Part shown: piece after piece, positions 25,269 through 35,142 of the stretch
Layout of the letters: the number at the start of each line of letters is the position of its first letter
Numbering within the stretch: position 1 is the first letter of the stretch
From: Vibrio sp. FE10
GTDB taxonomy: Bacteria; Pseudomonadota; Gammaproteobacteria; Enterobacterales; Vibrionaceae
Direction: 5' to 3'
NCBI RefSeq assembly: GCF_030297155.1
Contig: NZ_AP028068.1
Location: 1,178,001-1,242,000 of the forward strand
Length of the DNA stretch: 64,000 nucleotides
The notes under the pieces: model-generated
What the model saw: only the letters and a program-made list of their open reading frames with translations
Told to the model about the DNA's origin: nothing
Database searches by the model: none
Position numbers and translations under genes: made by a program

Positions 25269-25811
25269 GTGAAACCAGTAAGTCGAGATTGGGACGAGTT
25301 CTGCTACCCGTTTATTTATGAAGACAGTCCTATCTGTGATTTTGAGATTCTGTCGGACGAACTTTGTTGTCGAGTTGGGTTGGTGTTGTCTTTGGAGTTA
25401 GAACCTCAAGTCCGCGAGATCCTGCAACGCTTGCAGCCGAACATCTATCATTTAAATGGTTCTGTACGTGGGAAATTAGCCATCACCGAGTCTGAACTGG
25501 TCGAGCTTAAGCAAGATTATCATCACATTCGCGATCAGCTCGAAGGTGGTTTCAAAGGGTTTGTTTTACCTGGTGGGCATCGAGTGTCGAGCGAGCTTCA
25601 CTTGTGTCGCTGTCAGGCCAAAAAAGTCGTGCGAGCATTGGTGAGTATTGAACATCATGAGAGCAAGAAATCGCCCGACCCGATTCTTTTTAAATACGCT
25701 AACTTAGTGGCGAACACACTCTATGCATTGGCGTCTTTTACCAATCATGTTAATGAGGTAGAGGAAGTGGAATTTGTGAGTAAGAGCTATTCTATGCCAA
25801 AGAAATCTTAA
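25269..25811 (+). CDS. Cobalamin adenosyltransferase-like protein
   Basis: A 180-residue helical protein resembling PduO-type ATP:cob(I)alamin adenosyltransferases. FVLPGGHRVSSELHLCRCQA (about residue 96) corresponds to the FILPGGxxxxAxLHxAR block, and ILFKYANLVANTLYALASFTN (about 138) to the C-terminal block xLNRLSDxLFxLARxxN. GTG 25269 is preferred because TAAGGAT lies eight bases before it; ATG 25251 would give six more residues and has no site. No cobalamin genes are adjacent. The key arginine/asparagine of the last block differ, so activity is uncertain. Confidence 0.65.
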   Translation: MKPVSRDWDEFCYPFIYEDSPICDFEILSDELCCRVGLVLSLELEPQVREILQRLQPNIYHLNGSVRGKLAITESELVELKQDYHHIRDQLEGGFKGFVLPGGHRVSSELHLCRCQAKKVVRALVSIEHHESKKSPDPILFKYANLVANTLYALASFTNHVNEVEEVEFVSKSYSMPKKS

Positions 25812-25895
25812 GGCAGAGCTCTACATTGATTCATATCTAATACTTAAGAAGCTAAACCATTAAGCATGATGCTGGTTTAGCTTCTAAAATAGAGC

Positions 25896-26810
25896 CTAAG
25901 CAGCGGTAGAGGCTTCGTTTAAGACTTTTGCACCGCGTAGCATGGCTTCGATTAACTCGCCCGCATTGAACTTCTCAAGCGCTTCATGGGCACCGACCTG
26001 ATTAGCACGGTCAACGCAGATCTCACTCGATAGTGAGGTATGCAAAATACAGTAAGCATGACTCAGTGCGCTATCGTTCTGTACTTCAAATGCTAGTTCA
26101 TAACCATCCAGTCCCGGCATCTCAATATCACTCACGAGAAGATCAATCGCATTGCCTACGCTAGCTTGGCGTCGCATCAGGTCAATTGCATCTAAGCCGT
26201 TATTACAAATGCTGTAAGGGATGTTGATGCTGTCTAAGGCATCAGATAGTTGTTTACGCGCAATCAAAGAATCATCAACCAATAAGATGTTCAGCGCTTT
26301 GAGGCGTTCCCTTTCGACATCAGTCAGCATTGGAATATGCGCGTTCTCATAAGCAGGGTAGATCTTAGAGAGCAATAACTCCACGTCGAGCATTTGCACG
26401 ATACGATCTTCAAAACGAGTAATACCAGTTACAAATACATTGCGACCCACGCTCGCGGGTGGCGATTCAATGCTCTTCCAGTCACACTCAATGATCTTAT
26501 CAATTGAACGAACCAAGAATGCCACAACGGTTCTTAAACAATCGGTCACGATGAGCACGCAATCTTGGTATTCCGCGGGTGTGATAGGACGAAAGCCAAT
26601 CGCTGCAGACATATCAATCACAGGAACGGTGAGATCACGGATGGTGACTGTGCCAATGACGTGGTGATGAGAGTAGGGGATTTGGGTCATCGGCTGGAAA
26701 GGAACGATTTCTCTGACCTTAAGCGTGCCAATCGCAAAACTTTGAGTTAGGGATAACTTGAACATCAACATTCCCTGAGACTGACTCGCTTTACTTATCG
26801 GTTTGGCCAT
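25896..26810 (-). CDS. cheV: Chemotaxis protein CheV
   Basis: A 304-residue fusion of a CheW coupling domain (residues about 8-160: FAIGTLKVREIVPF, VIGTVTIRDLTVPVIDM) and a receiver domain (about 172-300: ILLVDDSLIARKQL, LLVSDIEMPGLDGYE with the phosphorylated aspartate, and the conserved threonine/lysine region near LHTSLS and ALEKF). It couples chemoreceptors to CheA and may tune adaptation. Monocistronic and divergent from ppiC. Confidence 0.95.
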   Translation of the reverse strand: MAKPISKASQSQGMLMFKLSLTQSFAIGTLKVREIVPFQPMTQIPYSHHHVIGTVTIRDLTVPVIDMSAAIGFRPITPAEYQDCVLIVTDCLRTVVAFLVRSIDKIIECDWKSIESPPASVGRNVFVTGITRFEDRIVQMLDVELLLSKIYPAYENAHIPMLTDVERERLKALNILLVDDSLIARKQLSDALDSINIPYSICNNGLDAIDLMRRQASVGNAIDLLVSDIEMPGLDGYELAFEVQNDSALSHAYCILHTSLSSEICVDRANQVGAHEALEKFNAGELIEAMLRGAKVLNEASTAA

Positions 26811-27021
26811 AAGTGGCTCCTGATTTACTGCACGCTAATTTATAAAGATCAATTTAAAGGGAAACGAGAGTGGCGGCAAGTAACTATGCGGTTTTTAGGG
26901 TCTTTAAGGCAGTTGTTTTCGGTTATAGAGTGAAGAATAACGGTTCTTGGGTTAAAATCACGCTAAATACTCGCTGTCGATGGTAAGTCGACAAGCAGAC
27001 AGCAACAAACTGAGAATTATC

Positions 27022-27300
27022 ATGGCAAGAACAGCAGCAGCGCTTCATATTCTGGTGAAGCATAAAGAACTAGCAGAAGACATCATGGCGCAGCTTAAAA
27101 AAGGCGCTAAATTTCAAACGCTAGCGAAGAAACACTCAACCTGTCCATCTGGTAAAAAGGGCGGCGATCTAGGCGAGTTCAAGAAAGGCCAAATGGTGCC
27201 TCAGTTTGATAAGATTTGTTTCTCTGGCGAGACGCTTGTACCACATCTTGTAAAAACAAAATTCGGTTGGCACGTGGTGAAGGTTCTTTACAGAACTTAA
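27022..27300 (+). CDS. ppiC: Parvulin-type peptidyl-prolyl isomerase C
   Basis: A 92-residue single-domain parvulin that isomerises prolyl bonds in the cytoplasm. ALHILVK (residue 7), [20 protein letters not shown] and [13 protein letters not shown] are the rotamase blocks, and the end [11 protein letters not shown] is the usual HxIxVL-type terminus. The start at 27022 removes 14 residues of an upstream extension and gives the length of E. coli PpiC. It is followed directly by a terminator. Confidence 0.94.
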   Translation: MARTAAALHILVKHKELAEDIMAQLKKGAKFQTLAKKHSTCPSGKKGGDLGEFKKGQMVPQFDKICFSGETLVPHLVKTKFGWHVVKVLYRT

Positions 27301-27324
27301 TCATAAATATGTGTTAGATTGAAT

Positions 27325-27352
27325 AAAAGGAGCGTATATACGCTCCTTTTTT
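27325..27352 (+). terminator. ppiC terminator
   Basis: AAAAGGAGCG-TATATA-CGCTCCTTTTTT stem-loop. Confidence 0.88.
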
Positions 27353-27474
27353 GTGACTTTTTGGCGCATTTAAAAGCACAATGGCTGAGTGTTCATCCCA
27401 GACGTTATGCGATAATTGGCGCTACGCCCTCAACTATCCGCCGTGACTAATTGGTAGGAGGAGGAGGGGTTTTA

Positions 27475-27551
27475 ATGAGTAACTCATATAATAAATACCA
27501 TTCTTAAGGAAATTTATGCAGCTTTGCCTTTTAGCCTTTGTCTTTATCTAG
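27475..27551 (+). other. Two mini-ORFs upstream of the amylase gene
   Basis: ATG 27475 opens a 10-codon frame (MSNSYNKYHS, stop 27505-27507) preceded by a very strong GGAGGAGGAGG site. ATG 27516 opens an 11-codon frame (MQLCLLAFVFI, stop 27549-27551) with AAGGA five bases before it; that site overlaps the first stop. The amylase start follows 32 bases later. They may be leader peptides or a remnant of a signal-peptide-encoding region; the second is hydrophobic. Confidence 0.35.
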
Positions 27552-27583
27552 AAAGCTGTAAACGAGTTTGGTAGGAGAACAAC

Positions 27584-28969
27584 ATGGAGAGTTCAGCTAT
27601 GTTAAGCAACCCAGCGACAGATGTTATATTGCATGCTTTTGACTGGTGCTACGCTGACGTAATGAAGAACGCCACACTGATCCAAGAGTTGGGTTATAAG
27701 TCGGTTTTAGTTTCACCAGCGATGAAATCGCTACGCGGCCCTAAAGGTTGCGACCGAGATTCTGGCACCCAATGGTGGCAACGTTATCAGCCCCAAGATT
27801 ACCGTGTTATCGACAATCAGCTTGGTGACACGCAAGATTTCACTGCGATGGTGAACACGTTAAAGCAGCATGGGCTTCGTACTTATGTAGACGTCGTGTT
27901 CAACCATATGGCTAACGAATCGGGTATCCGTGGTGATTTAACATATCCCAATCAACAAGACATGACGTCTTACCAAAAAGATTCTGAGTATTACCAATCC
28001 ATACGCTTATTTGGTGATCTTTCTAAACCTTTATTTGATGAAAACGACTTTGTGGAAGCGTTTGGTATCAAAAACTGGAAAGACACTTGGGAAGTGCAAA
28101 ATGGACGTATTACTGGTGGAGCCAGCGATCCTGGCTTGCCAACGCTGCTAGACAACGACAATGTGGTCGCGCAGCAGAGAGCTTACCTAAAAGCCTTGAA
28201 ACAGATTGGTGTTAAAGGTTTCCGCATTGATGCAGCGAAACACATGACACTGTCACACCTACGCAAGGTGTGGACTGACGATATCTGCGAAGAAATGCAC
28301 ATCTTCGGCGAGATCATTACTGATGGCGGAGCGACGGAGGAAGAGTATGAGTTGTTCCTTGAGCCATACCTGAAACACACTCGCTTAGGCGCTTATGATT
28401 TTCCTCTGTTCAATACCATCTTCAAAGCCTTTGAAGAGCAGGGCAGCTTTAAGTCTCTGATCAATCCGTACTGTTTTGGTCAGGCTCTATCCAACATGCG
28501 AGCCATCACCTTTGCTGTGACTCATGATATTCCAAACAACGAAGTGTTTTTGGAACATGTGATGGATGAAGTGGACGAGCGATTGGCTCATGCCTTCATT
28601 CTGGGTCGAGATGGCGGTGTACCGCTTGTATACAGTGAGTTGAGCACCAGCGGTATTCTGGATCAGAATGGCGAGCCTCGATGGCTTAACGACTGGCAAG
28701 CGCCTTACATGAAAAATATGATTCAATTTCATAATCATGTTCATGGCGAAGCAATGCGTGTGGTTGAAGCGAATGATGACTTGTTGGTATTTGTCCGTGG
28801 TGACAAAGGCATTGTGGTGATTAACAAATCGAAACGAAGCAAAACAGCCTCATTAAACTGGACTGGCGCAGTGACCGATTTGTTGTCTGGTGATACGTTC
28901 GATTGCGTTGGTAAGGACTTAACTATTAAGGTTGAACCCAACCAGTGCATGATGTTGATAACCGACTAA
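27584..28969 (+). CDS. Alpha-amylase family glycosidase (GH13)
   Basis: A 461-residue TIM-barrel glycosidase. The four GH13 regions are present: DVVFNHM (about 105), GFRIDAAKH with the nucleophile aspartate (about 211), FGEIITDG with the acid/base glutamate (about 244) and AVTHDIPNN with the third carboxylate (about 309). A C-terminal beta domain ends the protein. There is no signal peptide, so it should act on cytoplasmic maltodextrins or glycogen rather than external starch. GGAG seven bases before ATG 27584 supports the start. Monocistronic. Confidence 0.92.
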   Translation: MESSAMLSNPATDVILHAFDWCYADVMKNATLIQELGYKSVLVSPAMKSLRGPKGCDRDSGTQWWQRYQPQDYRVIDNQLGDTQDFTAMVNTLKQHGLRTYVDVVFNHMANESGIRGDLTYPNQQDMTSYQKDSEYYQSIRLFGDLSKPLFDENDFVEAFGIKNWKDTWEVQNGRITGGASDPGLPTLLDNDNVVAQQRAYLKALKQIGVKGFRIDAAKHMTLSHLRKVWTDDICEEMHIFGEIITDGGATEEEYELFLEPYLKHTRLGAYDFPLFNTIFKAFEEQGSFKSLINPYCFGQALSNMRAITFAVTHDIPNNEVFLEHVMDEVDERLAHAFILGRDGGVPLVYSELSTSGILDQNGEPRWLNDWQAPYMKNMIQFHNHVHGEAMRVVEANDDLLVFVRGDKGIVVINKSKRSKTASLNWTGAVTDLLSGDTFDCVGKDLTIKVEPNQCMMLITD

Positions 28970-29020
28970 ATCGAGTCTGTTATGAGTGACGTCTAAACGG
29001 TTAGAAAGAAAAGACGAAAA

Positions 29021-29061
29021 AGAAAGCCCCGCTTACTATCAATCAGTAAGCGGGGCTTTTT
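29021..29061. terminator. Bidirectional terminator
   Basis: AAAGCCCCGCTTACT pairs with AGTAAGCGGGGCTTT around ATCAATC, with A and T runs, between the convergent amylase and chemoreceptor genes. Confidence 0.9.
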
Positions 29062-29115
29062 ATTTGAAGCTGTTTATTGGTTACTAAGCGGAGCGTTAGC
29101 TAAACTGACAGGCGA

Positions 29116-30987
29116 TTAAACCGTAAACTTATTCAATAGTTCATCCTGTGCACGAACATTGTCAGTTTGTACCTGCATTGCCGTGTTTGCTTCTTGCGCC
29201 GCGTTTGATACTTGTGTTGAAAGGTCTTTGATCTTAACAGTGTTGTTGTTGATCTCTTCCGCTACCAAGCTTTGTTCTTCTGCTGCTGAAGCAATCTGAA
29301 TGTTCATATCAGAGATACGCTGAATCGCGTCGCGGATGCGGTCAAGTGAAGAGTTCGCTTGTTGCGCACGTTCAACGGCGTCAGTAGCTGTGTCTTTACT
29401 TTGGTTCATCGCGTTCGATACTGAGCTTGCGCCGGCTTGGAGCTGCTCGATCATGTTGCGGATTTCAGTTGTCGACTCTTGAGTACGTTGTGCCAGAGTA
29501 CGAACTTCGTCGGCTACGACTGCGAAACCACGACCAGACTCACCAGCACGCGCGGCTTCAATCGCAGCGTTCAATGCCAATAGGTTAGTTTGGTCTGCAA
29601 TGTCGTTGATTACCTTAAGAATCGTTTCAATGTTGGCTGTTGCTGATTCAAGTACTTGTACTTCTGCAACGGCTTGGTCGATACGAGCTGATAGGTTATC
29701 AATGGCTTGCGTGGTGTCACTTACGACTGAAGTACCGTCTAGCGTTGCTTCGTCAGCTTCACGAGCTGCTGCTGCCGCGCCTTGAGCGTTGTTTGCGACT
29801 TCTGTTGCAGTCACTGCCATTTCGTTCATTGCAGTTGCTAGCTGTTCTAGCTCTTGCAGCTGCGTGTTCATCGCATTTGCAGATTCGCCTGCGCCTTTCA
29901 CCGTGATTTCTGTACCACGCTTAATCTCAACACCAATCGCTTTCGATTGAATGATTTGATTTTGCAGGTTTTCGGTAAAGGTGTTGAAGCCTTTCGCTAG
30001 GTCAGAGAACTCTTTGTCTGTATTAGTATCTAGACGCTTAGTTAGGTCACCTTGTCCGCTCGCTACATCTTGAATCGCTTGGTTAAGTGCATCCAGTGGG
30101 CGCATTAATACGCGGATAAGAACTGTTAGTGCAATGATGCTGAGAATTACCGCAATCAATGAGTAGATCATTGAGCTGTTCTTCAGATCTTCCACGGTTT
30201 GGAACGCGATCTCTTCATCAAGGATTGCGCCAATGTACCAATCTTCACTTGGGATGTGGGTGAAGTTAACTAGGAACATTTTGCCGTCGACTTCAATTTC
30301 TTGAGAGCCTTCACGAATGGTCGCTTGTGGCATGTAGCTTGAAAGCGTTTCACCGTTGTTTTTCGCATTTGGGTGAGCAATCGTTGTACCGTCGGCAGTC
30401 ACTAGGAATAGGTAGCCCGCATCGAACAAGTTCACTTGGTTTACTAAGGTCGCAAGGTTGGTCAATTCTAGGTCGTAGAACATACCTGCAGTGAAGCGGC
30501 CATTGTCTTTAACTGGCGTACCCACTGAGATGATGACTTTCTTACTTGATGCATCCACATAAGGAGCGGTAACCACTAAACTGTTTTTGGATTTAGCATC
30601 AATGTACCAAGGGCGGATTCGTGGGTCGTAATCTGGACCTGCTTCCCAACCGTCATCATTCTCAATGACGAAACCGTTTGCTTCATAACCAAAGCCAACC
30701 GCTAGGAAGCTGTTTTTAAGCTTTGGTTTTTCTAGGATTTCTTTTACGTAAGTGCGATCTTGAGGGTTAATCTCGATGACTTCAGTCGTCGATTGAGCCA
30801 ACGCTTTTTTGGCGTTCATCTCTGATACGACTGTATTTTTTACGCCAGAGACCATCTCTTTTAGGCTCGCATTGACGTGGTTTTCTACAGCACTTCTTAC
30901 GGTGTAAAGTTGTTGTATTGAAAGCAATGATACTGTCACTAGCAGCAAGGCTGATGATGCAGCAACCACCTTATGGCTAAATTTCAT
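29116..30987 (-). CDS. Methyl-accepting chemotaxis protein with dCache sensor
   Basis: A 623-residue inner-membrane chemoreceptor. The first membrane segment (about 7-27) precedes a periplasmic double-Cache domain (about 35-265) with the marker [12 protein letters not shown] and [14 protein letters not shown]. The second segment (about 272-295) leads to a HAMP domain ([20 protein letters not shown], about 297-350) and a long signalling domain whose hairpin tip is the invariant [19 protein letters not shown] followed by [18 protein letters not shown]. The RPWY-type motif suggests amino-acid-like ligands, which is inference. There is no C-terminal CheR-docking pentapeptide. Monocistronic. Confidence 0.95.
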   Translation of the reverse strand: MKFSHKVVAASSALLLVTVSLLSIQQLYTVRSAVENHVNASLKEMVSGVKNTVVSEMNAKKALAQSTTEVIEINPQDRTYVKEILEKPKLKNSFLAVGFGYEANGFVIENDDGWEAGPDYDPRIRPWYIDAKSKNSLVVTAPYVDASSKKVIISVGTPVKDNGRFTAGMFYDLELTNLATLVNQVNLFDAGYLFLVTADGTTIAHPNAKNNGETLSSYMPQATIREGSQEIEVDGKMFLVNFTHIPSEDWYIGAILDEEIAFQTVEDLKNSSMIYSLIAVILSIIALTVLIRVLMRPLDALNQAIQDVASGQGDLTKRLDTNTDKEFSDLAKGFNTFTENLQNQIIQSKAIGVEIKRGTEITVKGAGESANAMNTQLQELEQLATAMNEMAVTATEVANNAQGAAAAAREADEATLDGTSVVSDTTQAIDNLSARIDQAVAEVQVLESATANIETILKVINDIADQTNLLALNAAIEAARAGESGRGFAVVADEVRTLAQRTQESTTEIRNMIEQLQAGASSVSNAMNQSKDTATDAVERAQQANSSLDRIRDAIQRISDMNIQIASAAEEQSLVAEEINNNTVKIKDLSTQVSNAAQEANTAMQVQTDNVRAQDELLNKFTV

Positions 30988-31422
30988 TGAGTGTTCCCCT
31001 TCTCACAGGCTTTGCGAAGTCTAAAGTTAATCGTGTTTTTCTAATTATATATATCGACGAGATTGAAATTTACTTGAATGTAATTTCACAAAATAGACTA
31101 CAAAAATACAACAACCTAAACAATACAAAATTCACTAAATCACATATTTGTTACTTTTAGTATTTGGTTCAATGAGTTGAAGATACACGCGAGCCTAGAG
31201 CCTACGGGTATTGATAATTTATTAATTAGACGTTTATGTGTGTGGTTTTCTATTAAAAAGCGGTGGAGAGGATAAGTAGATATGAAATTAAATGAACTGC
31301 CTATTTTATATATTGATTGAGTTTTGAACGGGAGGGTGAATATGTTCCGCGGAAATAAAAAGCCTCACAAAAGTGAGGCTTTATAAATGGGTTCTTTATT
31401 TTTTATATCAGTAGAGTCTAAT
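30988..31422. other. Intergenic region, 435 bases
   Basis: Very AT-rich promoter region of the chemoreceptor (30988-31200), then a terminator for the YjiH-like gene (31355-31382). A short CCGCGG occurs at 31347-31352. No gene was seen. Confidence 0.6.
31355..31382 (-). terminator. Terminator of the YjiH-like gene
   Basis: AAAGCCTCAC-AAAA-GTGAGGCTTT stem-loop with a T-run on the minus strand. Confidence 0.82.
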
Positions 31423-32793
31423 TTAGAATATTAGATGAGCTACACCAGCGATAACTGGAAGCGTAATTAGAGTACGCAGAATAAAGATAATAAACAGTTC
31501 CAAGATGTTCACTGGAATCTTACTGCCCAGAAGCAGAGCGCCTACTTCAGACATGTAGATCAGCTGAGTTACCGACATTGCTGCAATAACAAAGCGAGTC
31601 ATCTCGTTGTCGATAGAAGCCGCAAGGATTGCTGGGATAAACATATCCGCAAAACCAACAACAATCGTTTCAGATGCTGCAACCGCTTCAGGAACACCAA
31701 GTAGCTCTAGGAATGGAATGAAAGGCTGGCCTAGGAATGAGAATACAGAAGTGTATTCCGCAATAACCAGTGCCATCGTACCAAGGCCCATAACAACAGG
31801 CAGTACGCCAAATACCATATCCACGGCGTTACGGATGCCTTCAGCAAATACTGATTTAGCAGACTTAACTTGTGATGCTTTGCTTACTGCTAGCTCAAGA
31901 CCCCAAGAGAATGTTGAGTGACCCGCTGGGATAGCGTCAGCGTCTTTGTGAGGCTTGCTACCATCAATGAAGGTGTCTTTCTTCATGCTTAGTGGCGGAA
32001 GGCGAGGGATGATTACCGCCGCCACAATACCCGCTAAACAGATTGCTGCGTAGAAAGGCAGGAATAGGTGCTCTAGCTCTACTTGAGCAATAACCACAAG
32101 ACTGAACGTGATAGATACTGCAGAGAAAGTCGTACCAACAACCGCAGCTTCACGTTGAGTGTAGAATTTCTTTTCGTACTGTTTGCTTGTAAGCAGGATA
32201 CCAACGCTGCCGTCACCCAACCAAGAAGCCATACAGTCGATAGCACTACGACCTGGCAAGTTGAAGATTGGACGCATTACTTTACTTAGTAAGGTACCGA
32301 ATAGTTCTAGCAGACCAAAGTTAAGCAGCAGTGGCAGTAGTAAACCAGCAAAGATAAATACTGAGAACAGTGTTGGAAGTAGGCCTTCTAGCACTAATCC
32401 ACCAGTGTTTTCTTCCCAGATAAACTCAGGGCCTACTTGGAAGAAAGCCATGAATGCTGCTGCACCACCGATAAGACGTACCAACAACCATAATGGAGAT
32501 GGGTTGAAAAGGCCGTTCAAAAATGAGTTCGATGTAATGAATGTAGGCTTGAAAATGGTGCTTAAAACGGAAGCTACAGACATGAAAGCGACGATCGCAG
32601 TGATGATAGGGATTAGGTATTCACCGAAAACCGCTTGAATTGACTTGGCTAAGATAGCAACAGGGATGGTTAGATCGCCTTGATAGCTAATTGGCGCCAT
32701 GAAAAGGAATAAACCAATCAATGATGGGATTAAGAAAACCCAGAAACTGCCTTTAGATTTCTCTGTTGGAGCAGTGTTCGTGTTGTTAGACAT
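31423..32793 (-). CDS. YjiH family membrane protein (nucleoside recognition domain)
   Basis: A 456-residue inner-membrane protein with about ten hydrophobic segments, matching YjiH-like proteins. The Gate/nucleoside-recognition style regions are visible in RSAIDCMASWLGDGSVGILL (about 183) and in EVGALLLGSKIPVN (about 422). A cytoplasmic loop near 285-305 is charged. The family is probably a transporter; the substrate is unknown. It is transcribed alone with a 228-base upstream region. Confidence 0.87.
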   Translation of the reverse strand: MSNNTNTAPTEKSKGSFWVFLIPSLIGLFLFMAPISYQGDLTIPVAILAKSIQAVFGEYLIPIITAIVAFMSVASVLSTIFKPTFITSNSFLNGLFNPSPLWLLVRLIGGAAAFMAFFQVGPEFIWEENTGGLVLEGLLPTLFSVFIFAGLLLPLLLNFGLLELFGTLLSKVMRPIFNLPGRSAIDCMASWLGDGSVGILLTSKQYEKKFYTQREAAVVGTTFSAVSITFSLVVIAQVELEHLFLPFYAAICLAGIVAAVIIPRLPPLSMKKDTFIDGSKPHKDADAIPAGHSTFSWGLELAVSKASQVKSAKSVFAEGIRNAVDMVFGVLPVVMGLGTMALVIAEYTSVFSFLGQPFIPFLELLGVPEAVAASETIVVGFADMFIPAILAASIDNEMTRFVIAAMSVTQLIYMSEVGALLLGSKIPVNILELFIIFILRTLITLPVIAGVAHLIF

Positions 32794-33021
32794 GTTATTG
32801 TTCTCGAATTTCTACACGTAAAAAAGCCATATCCGTGGCATTTTTATTCATTAAACATCCGTATTTTCTTATCGGATGCAAGATTACCCAGTATTAATAT
32901 CGCTTGCAATACTATTCATCAAATATCGCTAAGTATTCACACTGGTTATTCTGCAACTCTTTAAAAGTTTAGAATAAAGTGTTGCGGATGTTACGTATTT
33001 TGAGGATATATTGCCAGATAT

Positions 33022-33696
33022 TTATAAATTTACTGGAGTATCAGTTCGATAGGTCAGGTAAAGCCAATAGCTAAATGCGATAATGAAAGCGAAAGAAGCA
33101 GGAAAAGCCAGCGCTAAAATTTCGAAGCGTTGGAACAAGCACGCACCGGTTAACCCTCCAAACAGAAAGCCCCCGACAATGAACATCAGTAATTTGGCTT
33201 TACGTCGATCGAAAGGCGTACCTTTTAAGCGAGCACCAATCATGATGCCAAGATCTGTGATGATCCCGCTCATGTGTGTGGTACGAATGATTGCACCGCT
33301 GTAGGTCGTTATCATCGCATTCTGCAGGCCACATGCGGCTGAAGCGAAATATTGGCCTGACGTATACCCTTGCAACAATGTCCCAAGAGCTAAGAACAGT
33401 AGCCCACCTTCAATACATAAAGCCACGCCATAACGACGCCCTAATTTCAGCGCTTGGTTTTCAATAAAGAAACCACTGAAGGCGGCACCGAGCATAAAGC
33501 TCATGATAACTAAAAAAAGGTGTATTGAAGCATTAGAAGGGGTCAGTAGGCTGCTTCCCAACAACGACATGGTACCGGATATATGAGAAATGGCTTGATG
33601 TTGGAATCCGAGAAGACCAATAGCATTCACGCTGCCAGCAAGGCCTGCGAGTAGTAAGGCGCCGTATTCAACCCAGCGAGGCAACTTAGAAATCAT
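33022..33696 (-). CDS. YoaK family (DUF1275) membrane protein
   Basis: A 224-residue protein with about six membrane segments. GALLLAGLAGSVNAIGLLGF, the following SHISGTMSLLGSSL, and ACGLQNAMITTYSGAIIRTT with HMSGIITDLGIMIG are the DUF1275 signature blocks. The function of the family is not established; transport has been suggested. A perfect hairpin lies 37 bases upstream of its start. Monocistronic. Confidence 0.88.
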   Translation of the reverse strand: MISKLPRWVEYGALLLAGLAGSVNAIGLLGFQHQAISHISGTMSLLGSSLLTPSNASIHLFLVIMSFMLGAAFSGFFIENQALKLGRRYGVALCIEGGLLFLALGTLLQGYTSGQYFASAACGLQNAMITTYSGAIIRTTHMSGIITDLGIMIGARLKGTPFDRRKAKLLMFIVGGFLFGGLTGACLFQRFEILALAFPASFAFIIAFSYWLYLTYRTDTPVNL

Positions 33697-33732
33697 GTGG
33701 TTTATTCCGGGCTAAATCAGGAGCAAGATTAT

Positions 33733-33760
33733 AACGCTAGCGAAAAGATACGCTAGCGTT
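33733..33760. other. Perfect hairpin AACGCTAGCG
   Basis: AACGCTAGCG (33733-33742) and CGCTAGCGTT (33751-33760) flank an eight-base loop. It lacks a T-run, so it may be a weak terminator of the GFA-family gene or an operator for the DUF1275 gene. Each arm contains the self-complementary CGCTAGCG. Confidence 0.45.
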
Positions 33761-33846
33761 GTGAGGCTTTCATATTTGATCTTAGGCAACAGTATTGCAG
33801 TTTGTTCTAATGTTGTTTCTATACAAAGATAAAGGTCAGTAATAAG

Positions 33847-34266
33847 CTAGTTGTAATGGCTCATCTGGTGGTCAAACTTGACCCAACCGTGTTTACGTTC
33901 TTCATAGACTGAAAAGCTTGGTAATGGGAAATCTTGCTCTTTAAACAATCCTAGTGGGACGATATAAAAATCGGCGGCGGCAACGGACTGTAAAAGCATG
34001 GTGGTTCCACACTTGGGACAAAACTGATAGGTGACTTCATTGCCTGTATCGCTGATGCGTGAAAAAGAGGTTACTTCTCCGCTTAGCGTCACTTGCTCTA
34101 TTGGGTACCGAGCCTGAACGCCGAACACACTTCCGGTGCGTTTCTGACATTCATAACAATGGCATACCGAGGTTCGTTGAGGTTCGCCTCTGCATACTAG
34201 GTTGACGGCTCCACAGCGGCATTCGCAACTTCTGATACTTCTATCTTTAATATGATTGATATCCAT
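33847..34266 (-). CDS. GFA family protein (glutathione-dependent formaldehyde-activating type)
   Basis: A 139-residue zinc protein. Cysteine pairs typical of the family are in CECRCGAVNLVC (about 13), VCHCYECQKRTGS (about 34) and FCPKCGTTM (about 81), spaced as in Gfa/CENP-V-like domains. The family name comes from the Paracoccus enzyme that condenses formaldehyde and glutathione; most members have unknown substrates. The start was set at ATG 34266 because GGAG lies five bases before it. The upstream 21 in-frame residues look untranslated. Monocistronic. Confidence 0.85.
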   Translation of the reverse strand: MDINHIKDRSIRSCECRCGAVNLVCRGEPQRTSVCHCYECQKRTGSVFGVQARYPIEQVTLSGEVTSFSRISDTGNEVTYQFCPKCGTTMLLQSVAAADFYIVPLGLFKEQDFPLPSFSVYEERKHGWVKFDHQMSHYN

Positions 34267-34361
34267 CCATGCTCCACTTCCAGTTAACCCTGTATTGATA
34301 ATTATACTAAAGCCCTTTATGGTCTGCACAACTGGATGAAAATAAAAGAATATAATTGCTC

Positions 34362-35015
34362 ATGAAAAAGAAAATCTTACCTATACCTCTGATTTTACTG
34401 ATTCCGATTGTCATGCTAGTCGTGGTGATAGTGGCGGGTATTTATCGCTTTAGCTTAAGTGACGAAGAGATCTTGGCGAAGTTTCCTTCCTCACAAGTCA
34501 GTTATGACCCAGTCGTTGAAACCGTTTTTGATTTAAAGACGACTAACCCATGGACAATCAAAGTACCTGAGACCAACGCTTACGCCTTTATCAATGAAGT
34601 CGATGAGACAAGAGCAATCGCATTTGGACGCTATGATTCCGGTGTTGAACGTGGTGTGGCGACAGTAGACACTAAAAATCTGTCAGCGGTGACTTTGGGC
34701 AAAGCGAGTTTCTTTGTTGCGCCAATGTGGATATCTAACCAAGGTAGCGGCGTATTCTATTATCTTGGTCTGTTTAAACACGATCAGCAGCGAAGCCGTG
34801 TTGTACTCGTCGATCAACTGTTACTGGGCGATCGCGTACAAATCCAAACCTTAGATGTGACTCAGCCTCCTGAAGGTACCTCAAAGAGTAAACTCACAGG
34901 GAAAGGTTTTATCGGCTTTACTCAGCATACTGCGGAACAATCATTTGCAGAAGCACCGTCTGAAAAGGTGTTAATGAGCTTTTCTTTTGATACGCAATCA
35001 ATTGGTAAGCAATAA
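34362..35015 (+). CDS. Hypothetical membrane-anchored protein
   Basis: A 217-residue protein with one N-terminal hydrophobic helix (residues about 5-26) after a basic MKKK start, indicating an anchor or uncleaved signal. The rest (about 30-217) is a soluble, mostly beta domain, presumably periplasmic, with FFVAPMWISNQGSGVFYYLG in the centre. No cysteines or catalytic motifs are recognisable. ATG 34362 was taken over TTG 34356. It is divergent from the GFA gene. The family is not recognised. Confidence 0.75.
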   Translation: MKKKILPIPLILLIPIVMLVVVIVAGIYRFSLSDEEILAKFPSSQVSYDPVVETVFDLKTTNPWTIKVPETNAYAFINEVDETRAIAFGRYDSGVERGVATVDTKNLSAVTLGKASFFVAPMWISNQGSGVFYYLGLFKHDQQRSRVVLVDQLLLGDRVQIQTLDVTQPPEGTSKSKLTGKGFIGFTQHTAEQSFAEAPSEKVLMSFSFDTQSIGKQ

Positions 35016-35142
35016 CGCTTTGGTTCGTGTAAGGATCTGTTGTTTATGTGAGCTAAATTACATATTATCGTAGTTAGATGAATGAAATTTAGACACTCCT
35101 CAAAGCAGTGTCTGCTTATATTTTTACAAATGGAGCTTGCGA

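Noticed and set aside
34267..34329. N-terminal extension of the GFA-family protein
   Set aside because: The first 21 residues are not like the family, and GGAG precedes ATG 34266.
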